A stretch of DNA of 64,000 nucleotides from Pseudomonas pergaminensis (GCF_024112395.2 NZ_CP078013.2:3100001-3164000), one strand, 5' to 3'. Shown: positions 23,537-33,818, counted from the stretch's first letter. A program made the numbers and translations. The notes: generated by a model not told the origin, from the sequence alone.

Positions 23537-26533
23537 TTAGCGATCCAGCCTAACCCTCAATCGACGTGCGCGTTCGCGGAAAGCCTCTTCGCCGCCCTCC
23601 AGAATGTCGCAAACCGCCTTGCGAATAGCAGTGTTCTCAAGGCCGCCAGAAGTGTATTTGAATGGGGGCAACCCACCAGCAGGATGCGGTCCGGCGTCGG
23701 CGACAATGATTTGGTCCGCATCGGTGTTGATGACAAGGTTGGCATTGTGCGTGACCATGATTACCTGGCGTTTGGCCTTGGCCGCGATAAATAGGGCGAC
23801 CAACTCCTCGAACACAGATTTGGGGTCCAAGTTCTCCTCTGGCTGATCGATGATAAGTGGCCGATCGTCAGCATCGTCCAGTGCCAAGTAGAGAAGGAGA
23901 AGTACGATTCCCCGCGTTCCAGGCGACAGTTTGCGGATATCCATTCCGTCATAGACTATTTCGTATCGCACCGAGATGTGATCGGTGGCGAAAAGCCAGT
24001 GCGCGAACTGCTTCAACCAGCCACGAAACTCTACTTGTTGATTCTGGCCAAAAGGGGCCTGGCTCAGAAGGTCGCGCATGTATAGCGAAATGAAGTTCGC
24101 CATCGCTGCCTGTACGTCGGCAGCCGACCCTGTTTCCCATGCTGATCGTAGGGTTGTGTCCGCCAGAGCGATTAGTGCACCGCGGCCTTGGAATGGCCCG
24201 GCCTTCCGTCGGTCGAGAAGGTCTTCTTCAGCCACAGCTCCCCAGGTGGCAACGTCGACGACGCGGCGAACCGAGAACCCGAGCTTGCGAAGTGTGCCGG
24301 TGGACGCATTCAAGCGCGCCATCAGCGGTCCATAAAGATCGGAGAGCGAATTCTGCTCATTGATGATCGCCTGAAATACTCGGCCATAAGCCTCATCGCG
24401 CTCGCTTTGGAGCTCCTTACGACGCGCGCCAGCGCCTTGAGCGTCGGCTAGGCGTGATTGAAGGGTAATGAGCGCGGCGTTCTCTTGGGCGATGCGCTTT
24501 GACAGGGTGGAGTACTGACCGCGAATGATATTGTCGGCGCTTAGTAGGACCTCCAGCCGGGCCATTTCAGCCAACAGCGTATTGAGGGTTAATTTGGAGA
24601 GGTCAGCAGTATCTGGAAAGAACGGCGTGTTCAGGTCGCTGGTCGGCGTGGTCGGACCTGTGAGCGCTGCAATTTGCAGATCGGACCATGTGACATAGCT
24701 GGTCAAACTCGTATCGACATCGCCTTTATAGATCAGCAGAAATTCATCCCATTGCTCCTGATTGAGGCCGCTGAGAACATGCCGCTCCTTGGCTTGGCGA
24801 AGCAGCTCGGGGGCCTTGGTATTGCGAGTGCTGACGACCTCATCCTGCAGAGCAACGAATGTCCGGCGCTGATTGCCGTAGGCCTGGATCGTGCCGCGCA
24901 GCGTCTGCACGGCCTGTCCGAGCTGGGTATGGCGAATGGCCTGCGCCTCAGTTCCCTTTACGACAAGCTTGGCGAGATCTTCGTTGTAACTTTTGATCTG
25001 GCCGGTCTTTTGCGTGACTTGCAGCGCTAGGCCTGTGACAGCAGCTTCCTTTTCAATCTCCGTGGCAATGCGCTCGGATAAATCGGCGATTGCCTCAGCC
25101 TCCCGTTCTCTGGCCTGCTGGAAACGGGCGGTGCGAAAATCCCTTAATTCGGCAAAGTCGATAGCGCCGTCAAGATCATCCTGCGGGTGGGCATCAAAGA
25201 TCACACGCTCTATCTCCGCAATAAGTCCATCGGAGACGCCAGCAGAGGAGCAAAGCTCCTCTACGAATTGCTGCGACAAGTAGCGCGCTCGGGGAAAGGC
25301 TAAATGACCGTTTGCATCGCGACCGTCGAGGAAGCGTGTGACTGAAGCACCTCCACCCCATGTCAGCGTTGCAGTCGCGTGGCCAAGCAACTGGCGGGCA
25401 CGGACGAGAAATGAGGGGCTGATATTTGCGCTCGCACTCCAGCTACCTGGGGTGATTGCGTCACAGCCGGCTGCAATCATGTCAGCAAGCGCGGTCTTGC
25501 CTGAGCCGCGCGCGCCGATGATTGCGATGAGCCCAGGATTAAGTGGTATGTCCGGAGTTGCTGCCCAACTCGCGTCTCCGATAGCTATGTTCGAGATAAC
25601 TTGGGAAGGCATGGCTGTGGACGGCGATTCGCTGCCGACATAAGCACGACCTTCGGGGTCGATACAAGCCTGGCGTAGGGCATCGAACTCTAGACCACCC
25701 TTGATCCACGAATAACGCTCTTCAACCGGCTGGCCTACGGTTTTCTGGTCGTGTGCGTCGCTGCCGTGGAGGCAGGGCTTGCAGCCGCCATATCGCTCCT
25801 TCAGCTGGTCGAGCGTCACGCCCTTACGACCAGACCAGAACTCGCGCTGTGCCGTACTACTTGAGAAGATGATGTGGGCGAACTTTTCGATCTCCTGACG
25901 CATGGTTGCGTCTGCGGCTTGGCGCAACCCCGAAGTTCCGTCGCCCGTCGCGCCTGCAACCGCGATGAGGATGTTGGTCTTCGCCCAATCGCTCTCTCGC
26001 ATAACGCGGCGAAGCTGGTCAAAACTTACCTTGAATTGCGTGGCACCGTGCGAAAGCGCCGCACGGTCATCGAGAATGCTAGTGTCGGCTTTCTTCCCGA
26101 GCGAAATCAGATCTTGGCGAGTGCAGTTGAAGGTATCGCCATGCGCCTGGAACTGAAGGCGCTGAAGGATGCGGTGCAGTTCTGCGACGTGGTTCGGGTC
26201 TTCAGGGCTGACTAGGAGATGCAAATTGACGAAGCCAGACTTTGCAGCGACATCTAAACGCAATTCGACGTTGGGAAAAATGAGCTGCACATCTTTTAAA
26301 CGGCCAGCCGCCTTTTGCCTTAGCACCTCTTCGTAAGTGTCAGTAAGATAATAGTCAGTCACCGCCAGCGCCTCAATTTTCGGCGCGACTGTCTCAAGTT
26401 TTTTGAGGTAGACATCCCAAGGGGAGTCGCTGCCAAACTGATTATTTAGGACAGTTCCCGGCGCATGGATGTGCGGTTCCCAGCGACGCCATTCAGACCC
26501 ACGACCAATCATTTGCTCATCCTTGGCGGCCAT
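23537..26533 (-). CDS. TrlF-family PHP domain / SMC-like ATPase
   Basis: 998 aa. The N-terminus (EPHIHAPGT, later ALAVTDYYLTD) is a PHP phosphoesterase-type metal site. An ABC/SMC ATPase follows: Walker A IIGARGSGKTALAD near residue 340, a long coiled-coil middle (about 470-720), signature LSPGTRGIVLLLLYLALDDA near 870, Walker B RPLIIDQPEENLDP near 895 and H-loop VMVTHNANLV-like near 925. This is the domain order of TrlF proteins, which cluster with defence genes. PHP phosphoesterase plus ATP-gated control is a plausible nuclease switch; not demonstrated. Confidence 0.8.
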   Translation of the reverse strand: MAAKDEQMIGRGSEWRRWEPHIHAPGTVLNNQFGSDSPWDVYLKKLETVAPKIEALAVTDYYLTDTYEEVLRQKAAGRLKDVQLIFPNVELRLDVAAKSGFVNLHLLVSPEDPNHVAELHRILQRLQFQAHGDTFNCTRQDLISLGKKADTSILDDRAALSHGATQFKVSFDQLRRVMRESDWAKTNILIAVAGATGDGTSGLRQAADATMRQEIEKFAHIIFSSSTAQREFWSGRKGVTLDQLKERYGGCKPCLHGSDAHDQKTVGQPVEERYSWIKGGLEFDALRQACIDPEGRAYVGSESPSTAMPSQVISNIAIGDASWAATPDIPLNPGLIAIIGARGSGKTALADMIAAGCDAITPGSWSASANISPSFLVRARQLLGHATATLTWGGGASVTRFLDGRDANGHLAFPRARYLSQQFVEELCSSAGVSDGLIAEIERVIFDAHPQDDLDGAIDFAELRDFRTARFQQAREREAEAIADLSERIATEIEKEAAVTGLALQVTQKTGQIKSYNEDLAKLVVKGTEAQAIRHTQLGQAVQTLRGTIQAYGNQRRTFVALQDEVVSTRNTKAPELLRQAKERHVLSGLNQEQWDEFLLIYKGDVDTSLTSYVTWSDLQIAALTGPTTPTSDLNTPFFPDTADLSKLTLNTLLAEMARLEVLLSADNIIRGQYSTLSKRIAQENAALITLQSRLADAQGAGARRKELQSERDEAYGRVFQAIINEQNSLSDLYGPLMARLNASTGTLRKLGFSVRRVVDVATWGAVAEEDLLDRRKAGPFQGRGALIALADTTLRSAWETGSAADVQAAMANFISLYMRDLLSQAPFGQNQQVEFRGWLKQFAHWLFATDHISVRYEIVYDGMDIRKLSPGTRGIVLLLLYLALDDADDRPLIIDQPEENLDPKSVFEELVALFIAAKAKRQVIMVTHNANLVINTDADQIIVADAGPHPAGGLPPFKYTSGGLENTAIRKAVCDILEGGEEAFRERARRLRVRLDR

Positions 26534-26920
26534 AGACCGTCCTCATGACCATCTTTGAAGACCTGCTCGGCGTGACCGAAGCAGACGTATTTCTAACACT
26601 TTATAAGATTTCTGAAGGGATGAGCACTTAGCTAGGCACAGCAATGCCGGCTCTCCAAGAACTAAGTCGATCTTTTGGAAGGAGGGATGAGGTATCTGCA
26701 ACGTCGGCGCGGCAGTAGTTCAGCAATTCTGCGTACACGAAGATTCGTAACCGTCCGGGCAAGTCATCTAGCGTAGCTGGCTCTATTGTTTTACGAGATT
26801 GCGCAACGATGAAGCTCAGCCCTCAATGTCGATCAGGGACTGCCGGGCATCATCACCCCAGTCAGACCCGATCAAAGCACTTTCTCGTGCTATCAACAAT
26901 TGAAACGCTTGAGATTCCTT

Positions 26921-28972
26921 TCAAGCGTTGCTGGATAACTTAAACTTGCCGACTACGCTGCGAAGTTCATTAGCGAGCAATGAAAGCTCGTCAGCCGTTA
27001 CGGCGTTGTCCTCTACGCCTTCCATGACGATTAAGCTGCTGTTTCGAATGCCGATGACGTTGCGATTGATATCCTCTGAGACCGAATGTTGCTGCACCGC
27101 CGCACTTGCAATCTGAGTGTTCATGCCCACAATTCCGTCTACTGCTTCATTGATCTGGTTCAGGCTGCCAGACGCTTGGCTCGCTGCCTGAATGCATTCC
27201 CTAGCTCGGGTTTGCCCAGCTTTCATCTGTTGAACAGCGGCATCAGTAGCGCCTTGCAACTGTTGGATGATCCGTCGAATTTCTTCTGTGGAGTTTTGTG
27301 TGCGCGAGGCCAGAGTCCGCACTTCGTCAGCCACGACCGCGAAACCACGGCCTTGCTCGCCAGCTCGCGCCGCCTCGATGGCCGCGTTAAGGGCCAGCAG
27401 GTTAGTCTGATCCGCGATGGTACTGATGACCTCGATGACACCACCGATTTCTTTGCTGTGTGTCGCTAACGCTTCGACTTTGCTTGCACTGAGCTCCACT
27501 TCGTTGGCCAACGCCTCAATAGCGGCACTTGTTTCAATCATAACTTTCAAGCCGTCGTTAGACGCACTGCTTGCAGATTCAGCGGCACGTGCTGCGCCCT
27601 CGGTATTCTGGGCCACGTCGGCAACGCTCGCGGTCATTTCGTTGATGGCAGTAGCAACCTGCTCGGTTTCAGCCTGTTGTGAGTTCATTGAGGCTTTGGC
27701 TTGGCCTATGGAGATCTCTAGTCGCTTTGCCGCATCTGAGACTGAATGCGAGCTACGCTCCACCTGGCTCAGTGAGCCAGAGAAGGCCGTTACCATGCGG
27801 TTAAGTCCCTCGCCTACATCACCGATTTCATCGTGGCTGTTGATTCGGACGCGCGCGCTCAGATCGCCTTGAGCAATACGTGCCGTCACAGCTAGGAGCT
27901 CATCAACCCCAATCCGCAGAGCCTTGTAGATGCCGACGAACGCATAGAGCAGCAGTATCGCAATGGCGATAAATAGCTCAGTGCCGAAAGTACGCTCATT
28001 ACTCAGTGTATTCAGACGCTCATCAATTCGAATTCGCAGCGATTCCTGCATCTGATCCTGAGCTTTGTAAAACTGAGCAACGACGGCGTTTCCACGCTCG
28101 CCCAAGGTGTTGGCATTCACGTTTGAGCGCTTGCTCGGATCAAGGTAGTCCACCAGGTCTTTACGCAGATTTTCCAGGTCGGTAATGGCTGTTGTTACAG
28201 ACGGCTGAACTACACCAGATAATTTCGGCTCTTCTCGGCGAAGCAGGGAAAGGCTCTGCTGCAACTCTTGACGCATTAGCAGCTCATGTTTCAACAAAGT
28301 CTGGGCAAAAATACGAGTGGTGTCGTCCAGAGGACGGTCAGCGCTAAAACCGCTGGCCAGACCGCGAATCTGTCCGACCAGATTTATTTGCCGAGGCAGA
28401 CGTATAGAGCTTAGATCGATGAGGTACAACGAACCTGCTTCTTCGTCCAAAATCATGCCGGAAGTGGCCGTAATGTAGTAAACGAAATTCATTAGGTCGG
28501 TTAACTGGTCGTTCCACGCGGAAAAGATCACCAAAGGTGCTTCGCCTGCTTTGGCGCGTTCAACCAGCTGCACACTAGCGGTACGCAACGTCTGAACTCG
28601 GTCTGTCGTTGCCAGTTGGGTGCTAAATTTTGCGTCCTGCGCAGCAAGAGTCGCATAGGCATCGTTAAGCTTTTCAGCATTGCGTGCTGCATTGGCTACT
28701 GCGTTGGTGTCACCGCTGAGCATGCCGTGTGTCAGCGCCCTCTGAATCATGGTTAGACGCAGGATAGGGGTGACGTCCAACAAGTATTGTTGACCCACCT
28801 GTTCATGCTTGATGCCCGTGATGCTCGTGTTCAGTGAAAGCATCACCCGGGTGCCTAGCAGGAGCAGAGGAATCAGGACAATAAATCCCAAAATTGCGAA
28901 TTTCATGGGGAATCGAACACGGTTGGTAACGAACAGGGCAGGCGCTAATAAATTCATCGGGTTCTCGATCAC
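26921..28972 (-). CDS. methyl-accepting chemotaxis protein, IS66 passenger
   Basis: 683 aa. N-terminal membrane helix ([20 protein letters not shown]), a ~300-residue ligand-binding helical domain, a second membrane helix near residue 340 ([20 protein letters not shown]), HAMP domain ([24 protein letters not shown]) and the cytoplasmic signalling domain with the hairpin tip [20 protein letters not shown] and [12 protein letters not shown]. It would signal to CheA/CheW in the membrane. It lies downstream of tnpC inside the transposon, so it may be transcribed with the transposition genes. Ligand unknown. Confidence 0.92.
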   Translation of the reverse strand: MIENPMNLLAPALFVTNRVRFPMKFAILGFIVLIPLLLLGTRVMLSLNTSITGIKHEQVGQQYLLDVTPILRLTMIQRALTHGMLSGDTNAVANAARNAEKLNDAYATLAAQDAKFSTQLATTDRVQTLRTASVQLVERAKAGEAPLVIFSAWNDQLTDLMNFVYYITATSGMILDEEAGSLYLIDLSSIRLPRQINLVGQIRGLASGFSADRPLDDTTRIFAQTLLKHELLMRQELQQSLSLLRREEPKLSGVVQPSVTTAITDLENLRKDLVDYLDPSKRSNVNANTLGERGNAVVAQFYKAQDQMQESLRIRIDERLNTLSNERTFGTELFIAIAILLLYAFVGIYKALRIGVDELLAVTARIAQGDLSARVRINSHDEIGDVGEGLNRMVTAFSGSLSQVERSSHSVSDAAKRLEISIGQAKASMNSQQAETEQVATAINEMTASVADVAQNTEGAARAAESASSASNDGLKVMIETSAAIEALANEVELSASKVEALATHSKEIGGVIEVISTIADQTNLLALNAAIEAARAGEQGRGFAVVADEVRTLASRTQNSTEEIRRIIQQLQGATDAAVQQMKAGQTRARECIQAASQASGSLNQINEAVDGIVGMNTQIASAAVQQHSVSEDINRNVIGIRNSSLIVMEGVEDNAVTADELSLLANELRSVVGKFKLSSNA

Positions 28973-29243
28973 TCAAGGTCTGTGAGTGCTTTCTTAGGCG
29001 TTAAAAAGTGCCCATCTCTCATTTATGGGTATGAGGTAATGAAAGCATTCCAAGAGATCTTCCTCAAAAGCCGCTTACTCTCCTTTGTTACAGGATCGAA
29101 TTGCCGCGTTTCTCTTGGTACGAAAACTATCGGCTGAACCGGGCGAAGCTGTAGGGAGGAATGCATGGATAACCAGCATAAAGGCTAAGTAGACCGGTAA
29201 TGGCACCAGTTGGAGGTGCGTCCGGGCATCCCGTCTTGCGCAA

Positions 29244-30770
29244 CTAAACCGGTCGCCACCTATGCGGTAGTAGCTCCGCAATCTCACTTGCCCGCTGCGT
29301 CGGCAGGCGCGTGAGGACGTCCTTCAAATAAGCATACGGATCATGGCCGTTGAGTCGCGCCGATTGGATCAAACTCATGATCGCCGCTGCACGTTTACCG
29401 CTGCGTAACGATCCCGCGAACAGCCAGTTCGAACGCCCAAGAGCCCACGGCCGGATTTGATTCTCGCACCAGTTATTATCGATGGGCACGGCACCGTCAT
29501 CGAGATAGCGCGTCAGCGCTATCCAGCGTTTGAGACTGTAATCCAGCGCCTTGGCGATGGCCGAACCCTCAGGCACAAGCTGTCTTTGGGCGATCATCCA
29601 GGTATGAAGTGCGTCGGCGATTGGCGCTGCTTTTTCCTGCCGTATTCGCTGCCGATCACCCGGCTCCAGCTCTCGGACTTCTCGTTCAGCTTCGTACAAG
29701 GCCGCGATGTAGTTCAGCGCTTTTTCGGCGACCTGGCTCTTGTTGGTCGCGTGCAAGTCTAAGAACTTCCGGCGGGCATGGGCCATGCAGCCGATCTCCG
29801 TAACGCCCAGTTCAAAGCCTGCCTTGTAGCCGGCAAAGTCATCGCAGACCAGCTTGCCGTTCCAACTGCCCAAGAAGGCTCGGGCATGTTCGCCAGCGCG
29901 GCTCGGGCTGAAGTCGTAAACGACCGCCGCCAGGTTGGAGAACTGACTGGTGGCATAGGCCCAGACGTAAGCGCGATGAGTTTTTTTCGCACCAGGCGTC
30001 AGCATTTGTACCGGCGTCTCGTCGGCGTGAACGACGTCGTGCGTCAGCACGGCTTCGCGCAGCGCATCAACCAGCGGCTGTAATTGCACGCCGCAGTTGC
30101 CCACCCACTGCGCCAAGGTCGAACGGGCGATGGGCAGCCCGGCGCGGCCGAAGATTTTCTCTTGGCGATACAGCGGCAGATGGTCGGCAAACTTGGCCAC
30201 CATGATGTGGGCCAGCAGGCCTGCGGTCGGGACGCCTTTGTCGATGACGTGCGCCGGTACCGGCGCCTGGATCAGTGTTTCGCACTGTTCGCAGGCCCAC
30301 TTTCCACGGATGTGGCGTTCGACTGTGAACACGCCGGGCGTGTAGTCGAGCTTTTCGCTGGCGTCTTCGCCGATGCGCTTGAGTGCGCAGCCGCACTGGC
30401 AGTGGCTGTTGTCCGGTTCGTGATGGATCAGTGTGCGAGGAAACTGCGGTGGCAGCGGTGCGCGCTTGGGTTGCTGGCGCACTTTGGCTTCGACAGGTGC
30501 CGGTTGCAGCGCCTCAAACTCGGCTTCGATAGCGGCGATATCCGTATCGATCAAGTCGTCGAGCAGGCTGGCTTGATCCGGGCTCAACTGCTCGCTGCGC
30601 TTGGTAAACTTGAAGCGTTTGAGCAGCGCGATCTCGTGGGCCAGCTTCTCGTTGACCGATTTGTGATGAGTGATTTGCTTGTCCATCGTCTCGACGCGCT
30701 GGATCAACTGCGCCGCCAAGGCACGCAGTTCTTCAGGGTTTAATTGATCGAGATTCGGATGCGAAGTCAT
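29244..30770 (-). CDS. tnpC: IS66 transposase TnpC
   Basis: 508 aa from MTSHPNLDQLNPEELRALAA. An N-terminal coiled coil and basic region are followed by a zinc-binding part (CQCG..., ACEQCET) and the DDE catalytic domain with VVHADETPVQML, LVCDDFAGYKAG and DNNWCENQIRPWALGRSNW. A longer in-frame extension upstream was not used because IS66 TnpC proteins begin at this position. It is the last transposition gene; the passenger chemoreceptor follows after ~270 bp without a gene. Confidence 0.95.
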   Translation of the reverse strand: MTSHPNLDQLNPEELRALAAQLIQRVETMDKQITHHKSVNEKLAHEIALLKRFKFTKRSEQLSPDQASLLDDLIDTDIAAIEAEFEALQPAPVEAKVRQQPKRAPLPPQFPRTLIHHEPDNSHCQCGCALKRIGEDASEKLDYTPGVFTVERHIRGKWACEQCETLIQAPVPAHVIDKGVPTAGLLAHIMVAKFADHLPLYRQEKIFGRAGLPIARSTLAQWVGNCGVQLQPLVDALREAVLTHDVVHADETPVQMLTPGAKKTHRAYVWAYATSQFSNLAAVVYDFSPSRAGEHARAFLGSWNGKLVCDDFAGYKAGFELGVTEIGCMAHARRKFLDLHATNKSQVAEKALNYIAALYEAEREVRELEPGDRQRIRQEKAAPIADALHTWMIAQRQLVPEGSAIAKALDYSLKRWIALTRYLDDGAVPIDNNWCENQIRPWALGRSNWLFAGSLRSGKRAAAIMSLIQSARLNGHDPYAYLKDVLTRLPTQRASEIAELLPHRWRPV

Positions 30771-30853
30771 GCCGCCGATTTTGCCAGAGAGGGCTAGTGG
30801 CGGCGATAGACTGATGGGCCAATTGCGCTGGCAAGCAGGCCATGGCAGGCGAA

Positions 30854-31189
30854 TTAGAGCACCGTGATGGCTGCTCCGGAACCGACGCGTTGCCAAGGCA
30901 AGCCGAGCACCAAGGCTTGAAGTTGCTCTGCATCCAACTCGACTTCAGAGCCGTGCCGCACGCCCGGCCAAAAAAAACGTCCTTGATTCAAGCGCCGGGC
31001 AGCAAGCCAAATCCCCAAGCCATCATGCACCAGCACTTTCATGCGATTGGCACGACGGTTGGCAAACAGATAAGCACAGTGCGGCTTCGCCGCACCGAAC
31101 ACCGCCACGACCCGCGCCAGCGCAGTTTCAGTGCCTGCGCGCATGTCCATGGGCTCGGTGGCAAGCCAGATGGAGTCGATGCGGATCAT
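30854..31189 (-). CDS. tnpB: IS66 accessory protein TnpB
   Basis: 111 aa from MIRIDSIWLATEPMDMRAGT, the canonical IS66 TnpB (IS66 Orf2) start; KPHCAYLFANRRANRMKVLV and GRFFWPG are typical. The ATG overlaps the tnpA stop (4 bp), the usual coupling in this family. Required for transposition with TnpA and TnpC in studied members. Confidence 0.95.
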   Translation of the reverse strand: MIRIDSIWLATEPMDMRAGTETALARVVAVFGAAKPHCAYLFANRRANRMKVLVHDGLGIWLAARRLNQGRFFWPGVRHGSEVELDAEQLQALVLGLPWQRVGSGAAITVL

Positions 31190-31518
31190 CGCAGCAGGTC
31201 TCGCAGGGAAGCAGAACACGCCGCTGCATTTTCTGCCGGCCAACTCACCACGACTACGCCTTTTGAATGCGGCACTTCGATTCGGATCGTGGCAGGAAGG
31301 GCCTGATGCATCGGCACCGGCGGCGATGTCTTGACCGGGATGAAGGCGGTTTGAAGTGTCAGGTTTTTCTGTGCATGCACCCGAATCCATTTATGGACGA
31401 GGTTTGCATTGAGGTTGTGGGTCAAGGCGACATTGGCAATTGAAGTGTCAGGTTGGGCGCACTCAGCAATGACCTGGGCCTTGAAGGACTTGGAATAGGA
31501 ACGGCGTTCTTGTGGCAT
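31186..31518 (-). CDS. tnpA: IS66 accessory protein TnpA
   Basis: 110 aa from MPQERRSYSKSFKAQVIAEC. Contains the helix-turn-helix typical of IS66 Orf1/IS3-like TnpA (TSIANVALTHNLNANLVHKW). It is transcribed inward from the right end of the element. Just upstream, 31544-31575 hold a perfect 12-bp inverted repeat ATGGTGTCCACC with an 8-base loop that may be an operator or transposase site. Confidence 0.92.
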   Translation of the reverse strand: MPQERRSYSKSFKAQVIAECAQPDTSIANVALTHNLNANLVHKWIRVHAQKNLTLQTAFIPVKTSPPVPMHQALPATIRIEVPHSKGVVVVSWPAENAAACSASLRDLLR

Positions 31519-31843
31519 GGGCGTCCGCTTAAAAAGGCTAAAAATGGTGTCCACCTATATTTGGGTGGACACCATCGCCTCAAGCGACGGTGTCAGGAAG
31601 GTGTGTTGCCCGGACGGTTACGAAGATTCCACATTCCATCGCAGCCTCGAGTCGAACCGTCATTCAGACATCACGATGCCGCTGGCATGGTCCACCTGTT
31701 GCATCATGTGCGGATCGTCCTTAATTTGGGAACTCGGAAGGTGTGTTGGCTGTTCGCTTACGGCTTGTTTAAGTAATAATGATTTTGATAATTTTGCATC
31801 CTACTTATTCTTCACTTAGGTCTTTAGGTTCACAGGGCACGGC

Positions 31844-32680
31844 TTAGACTTTCTTCTTTGGTTTGTTGGTCTTTGGGGATAGCGAGGACGGGGATCGCAG
31901 ATTTCCTGGTACTCGGAAAATGACAAGGTGGCGCGTCACTTGGCTGCCATGGGGAACAAACGACTCATACCAGACGCACTCTTCAAGACTGGCAGGCGGA
32001 TCGCTACGCTCCACGATTTCCAAAGTCCCCAGGAATCCCAACTTCACGTTAGTGTTCTGATAAGCGCCAGCTTGGTTGCAATATTTCCGAGCAGCATCCT
32101 TGTCGAGATGGCCATGGTGGCGCTTCATTTCAATTATGAGCCGATGGGTACCGAAGCCGGCATAGATATCGGCTCTGCCCGTTGCGACTCCTTCAACCTC
32201 CGTTTTCAGGTCGCAGGAAGGAAAGTTACCGGCTAGCCATTGCCACAGGTCATTCTGTAGGTCGAACTCGGTAGCATCCGGGTCACGCAAGTAATTTCCG
32301 CGGTCAGCAAGTTCTTTGACTCCTGCATCTTGTCTGCTTTGGCAGAACAAGATGATTTGCAACATCATCTCGTCGAAATCTGCGCGAACCTCATTTTCGT
32401 AGTCAAGGCACTGAGTAAGTGCCATGGCCATACCGCGAAGAAGCTTCTGGACGATGGGGTTCGCGATACGACGTTCTCGCCCAATTCGCGTACATAGCGC
32501 TTGCTCCAGAGCTTCCGCCGCTGCAACGGAAATTTCTGGAGGGAGCCTGTCATAGTTGAGTGCCCTTAGCAGCTGTGGATAAGGAGAGGCACTTGACGAC
32601 TTTCCCGCAGGCACACTGCCGTCCTTCAGCTGGGTGATGCGAGCTCGCAGCAAGTTTGATGTGTCGGCGTGTACCTGCAT
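31844..32680 (-). CDS. PD-(D/E)XK nuclease-like protein, last part of the ABC-three-component-like operon
   Basis: 278 aa from the first ATG. The core DLKTEVEGVATGRADIYAGF followed by THRLIIEMKRHHG has the G-R-A-D-I ... I-E-M-K pattern of restriction-endonuclease-like nucleases. The open frame continues ~45 codons upstream of this ATG into the end of the preceding gene (…GYSSPIEASFVRERGLLGHL…) without a good start, which suggests that the two were once one protein now broken by a frameshift. Likely the effector of the operon. Confidence 0.65.
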   Translation of the reverse strand: MQVHADTSNLLRARITQLKDGSVPAGKSSSASPYPQLLRALNYDRLPPEISVAAAEALEQALCTRIGRERRIANPIVQKLLRGMAMALTQCLDYENEVRADFDEMMLQIILFCQSRQDAGVKELADRGNYLRDPDATEFDLQNDLWQWLAGNFPSCDLKTEVEGVATGRADIYAGFGTHRLIIEMKRHHGHLDKDAARKYCNQAGAYQNTNVKLGFLGTLEIVERSDPPASLEECVWYESFVPHGSQVTRHLVIFRVPGNLRSPSSLSPKTNKPKKKV

Positions 32681-32732
32681 CCAGCTGTTTTCACTGAGCA
32701 GTTCGTCGAGATGCCCAAGGAGGCCACGTTCT

Positions 32733-33818
32733 CTAACAAAACTGGCTTCTATTGGGCTGGAGTAGCCTGCCTAGACCGCCTTGGGTCTGGAATGAGCTGT
32801 CTGCGTCGTACACGATCAACAGCTGTTCCATTACTGACCAAGCTTTTAGCCAGCTTGGTTTCTGCAAATCCGAAGCCGCGCGCTGTGTGGCTATAACCAG
32901 TCTAGCCCACTGGATATCACGATCACTTCGAGTCTCTAACCAATCTGGGAGCTGGTAGCGATTGAGTTGCCGTGCTCGGTCGGAGACCGCTTTCGTTAGT
33001 CCCTGAAGGGAAGGGCGTAGTTCTAGTTCAGAAGCCTCACGCCAGAAGCCTCGAACCAAATCAATGGCGAAGCAGTACGCGGTCGCATCCGCGCGATCAT
33101 CGTCAGTATGTTGAGCTCGCTTGAGCAATGTGTATGCAGTTTCCAACTCCAAAAGCACTTTGTCGATAGATTCAGCATCTAAGGCTAGTGACAGGTGGGC
33201 AAGTCCAAGCTCAAAAGAGGCTTCCCCTTCGGCTTCTGTCGTATTGCGTAACCGATCTAGCGTGGCAAGTAACTCACCGTCACGCCATACATGGAAGGCA
33301 GCCCCAGTAAGCTTTGCTGCATGCGCCGCAAAGATTCCATCGGGATCGGAATCTAGACTAGCCATAATTCTTAAGGGCGAAAATTTGCTTATGACACCTG
33401 TCAATGCAAGTCGAAATAGCGCCTCTAGCGCGTAGGCAGCGAGAAGATTCTGCATTGGCTCGGAGCGGTTCTCTACCCGCAGTTCCAAAGCTTTCGTCAG
33501 TCGAGCAGATATCCTCTCACGTAGAGAGGAGCTGCTGATAACAGTGTTAGCGGCGTCCCTAAATGAGCAGGCGTTGTCGGTTTCGGCGAATCCACGAAGC
33601 AGTAGTGCATCAAGCACCTCTGTATCCTGAAGTTCGGCTTCGCTTGCTAAGCAGGCAAATACATCCAGGTAAGGTGCTCTTGCCACAATGTCAGCTTCGG
33701 ATTCAATGGCTCTTACACCTCCTAGAGAAGAAACGGTTATTGAAGTCCCCGATTCAAGATGATCTTCGATGAGGCTTAGGACTGATACGGTGGCGTGGCC
33801 CAAGTGACTACCAGACAT
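32733..33818 (-). CDS. helical protein of the ABC-three-component-like operon
   Basis: 361 aa from MSGSHLGHATVSVLSLIEDH; this ATG overlaps the ATPase stop by 11 bp. Almost entirely helical with repeat-like pairs (LGLAHLSLALDAESIDKVLL and DRADATAYCFAIDLVRGFWR), no catalytic motif. The last residues (GGLGRLLQPNRSQFC) run into a different frame that continues as the nuclease gene, so it may be the N-terminal half of a frameshifted ~680-residue protein. Scaffold or sensor role would be inference. Confidence 0.55.
   Translation of the reverse strand: MSGSHLGHATVSVLSLIEDHLESGTSITVSSLGGVRAIESEADIVARAPYLDVFACLASEAELQDTEVLDALLLRGFAETDNACSFRDAANTVISSSSLRERISARLTKALELRVENRSEPMQNLLAAYALEALFRLALTGVISKFSPLRIMASLDSDPDGIFAAHAAKLTGAAFHVWRDGELLATLDRLRNTTEAEGEASFELGLAHLSLALDAESIDKVLLELETAYTLLKRAQHTDDDRADATAYCFAIDLVRGFWREASELELRPSLQGLTKAVSDRARQLNRYQLPDWLETRSDRDIQWARLVIATQRAASDLQKPSWLKAWSVMEQLLIVYDADSSFQTQGGLGRLLQPNRSQFC

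Larger units (their letters stand above)
26747..31621 (-). mobile_element. complete IS66-family transposon with chemoreceptor passenger
   Basis: 4875 bp bounded by perfect 16-bp terminal inverted repeats GTAACCGTCCGGGCAA (26747-26762 and, inverted, 31606-31621). Both ends are flanked by the 8-bp direct repeat GAAGATTC (26739-26746 and 31622-31629), the target-duplication length expected for IS66. Inside, all on the minus strand, lie tnpA, tnpB, tnpC and then a methyl-accepting chemotaxis protein gene. The insertion splits a ~50-codon reading frame that starts at about 31664. The fresh duplication shows the whole block, chemoreceptor included, moved as one unit. Confidence 0.9.

Noticed and set aside
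29075..29287. 70-codon minus-strand frame behind tnpC
   Set aside because: Overlaps the tnpC end and has no coding character; counted as non-coding IS66 DNA.
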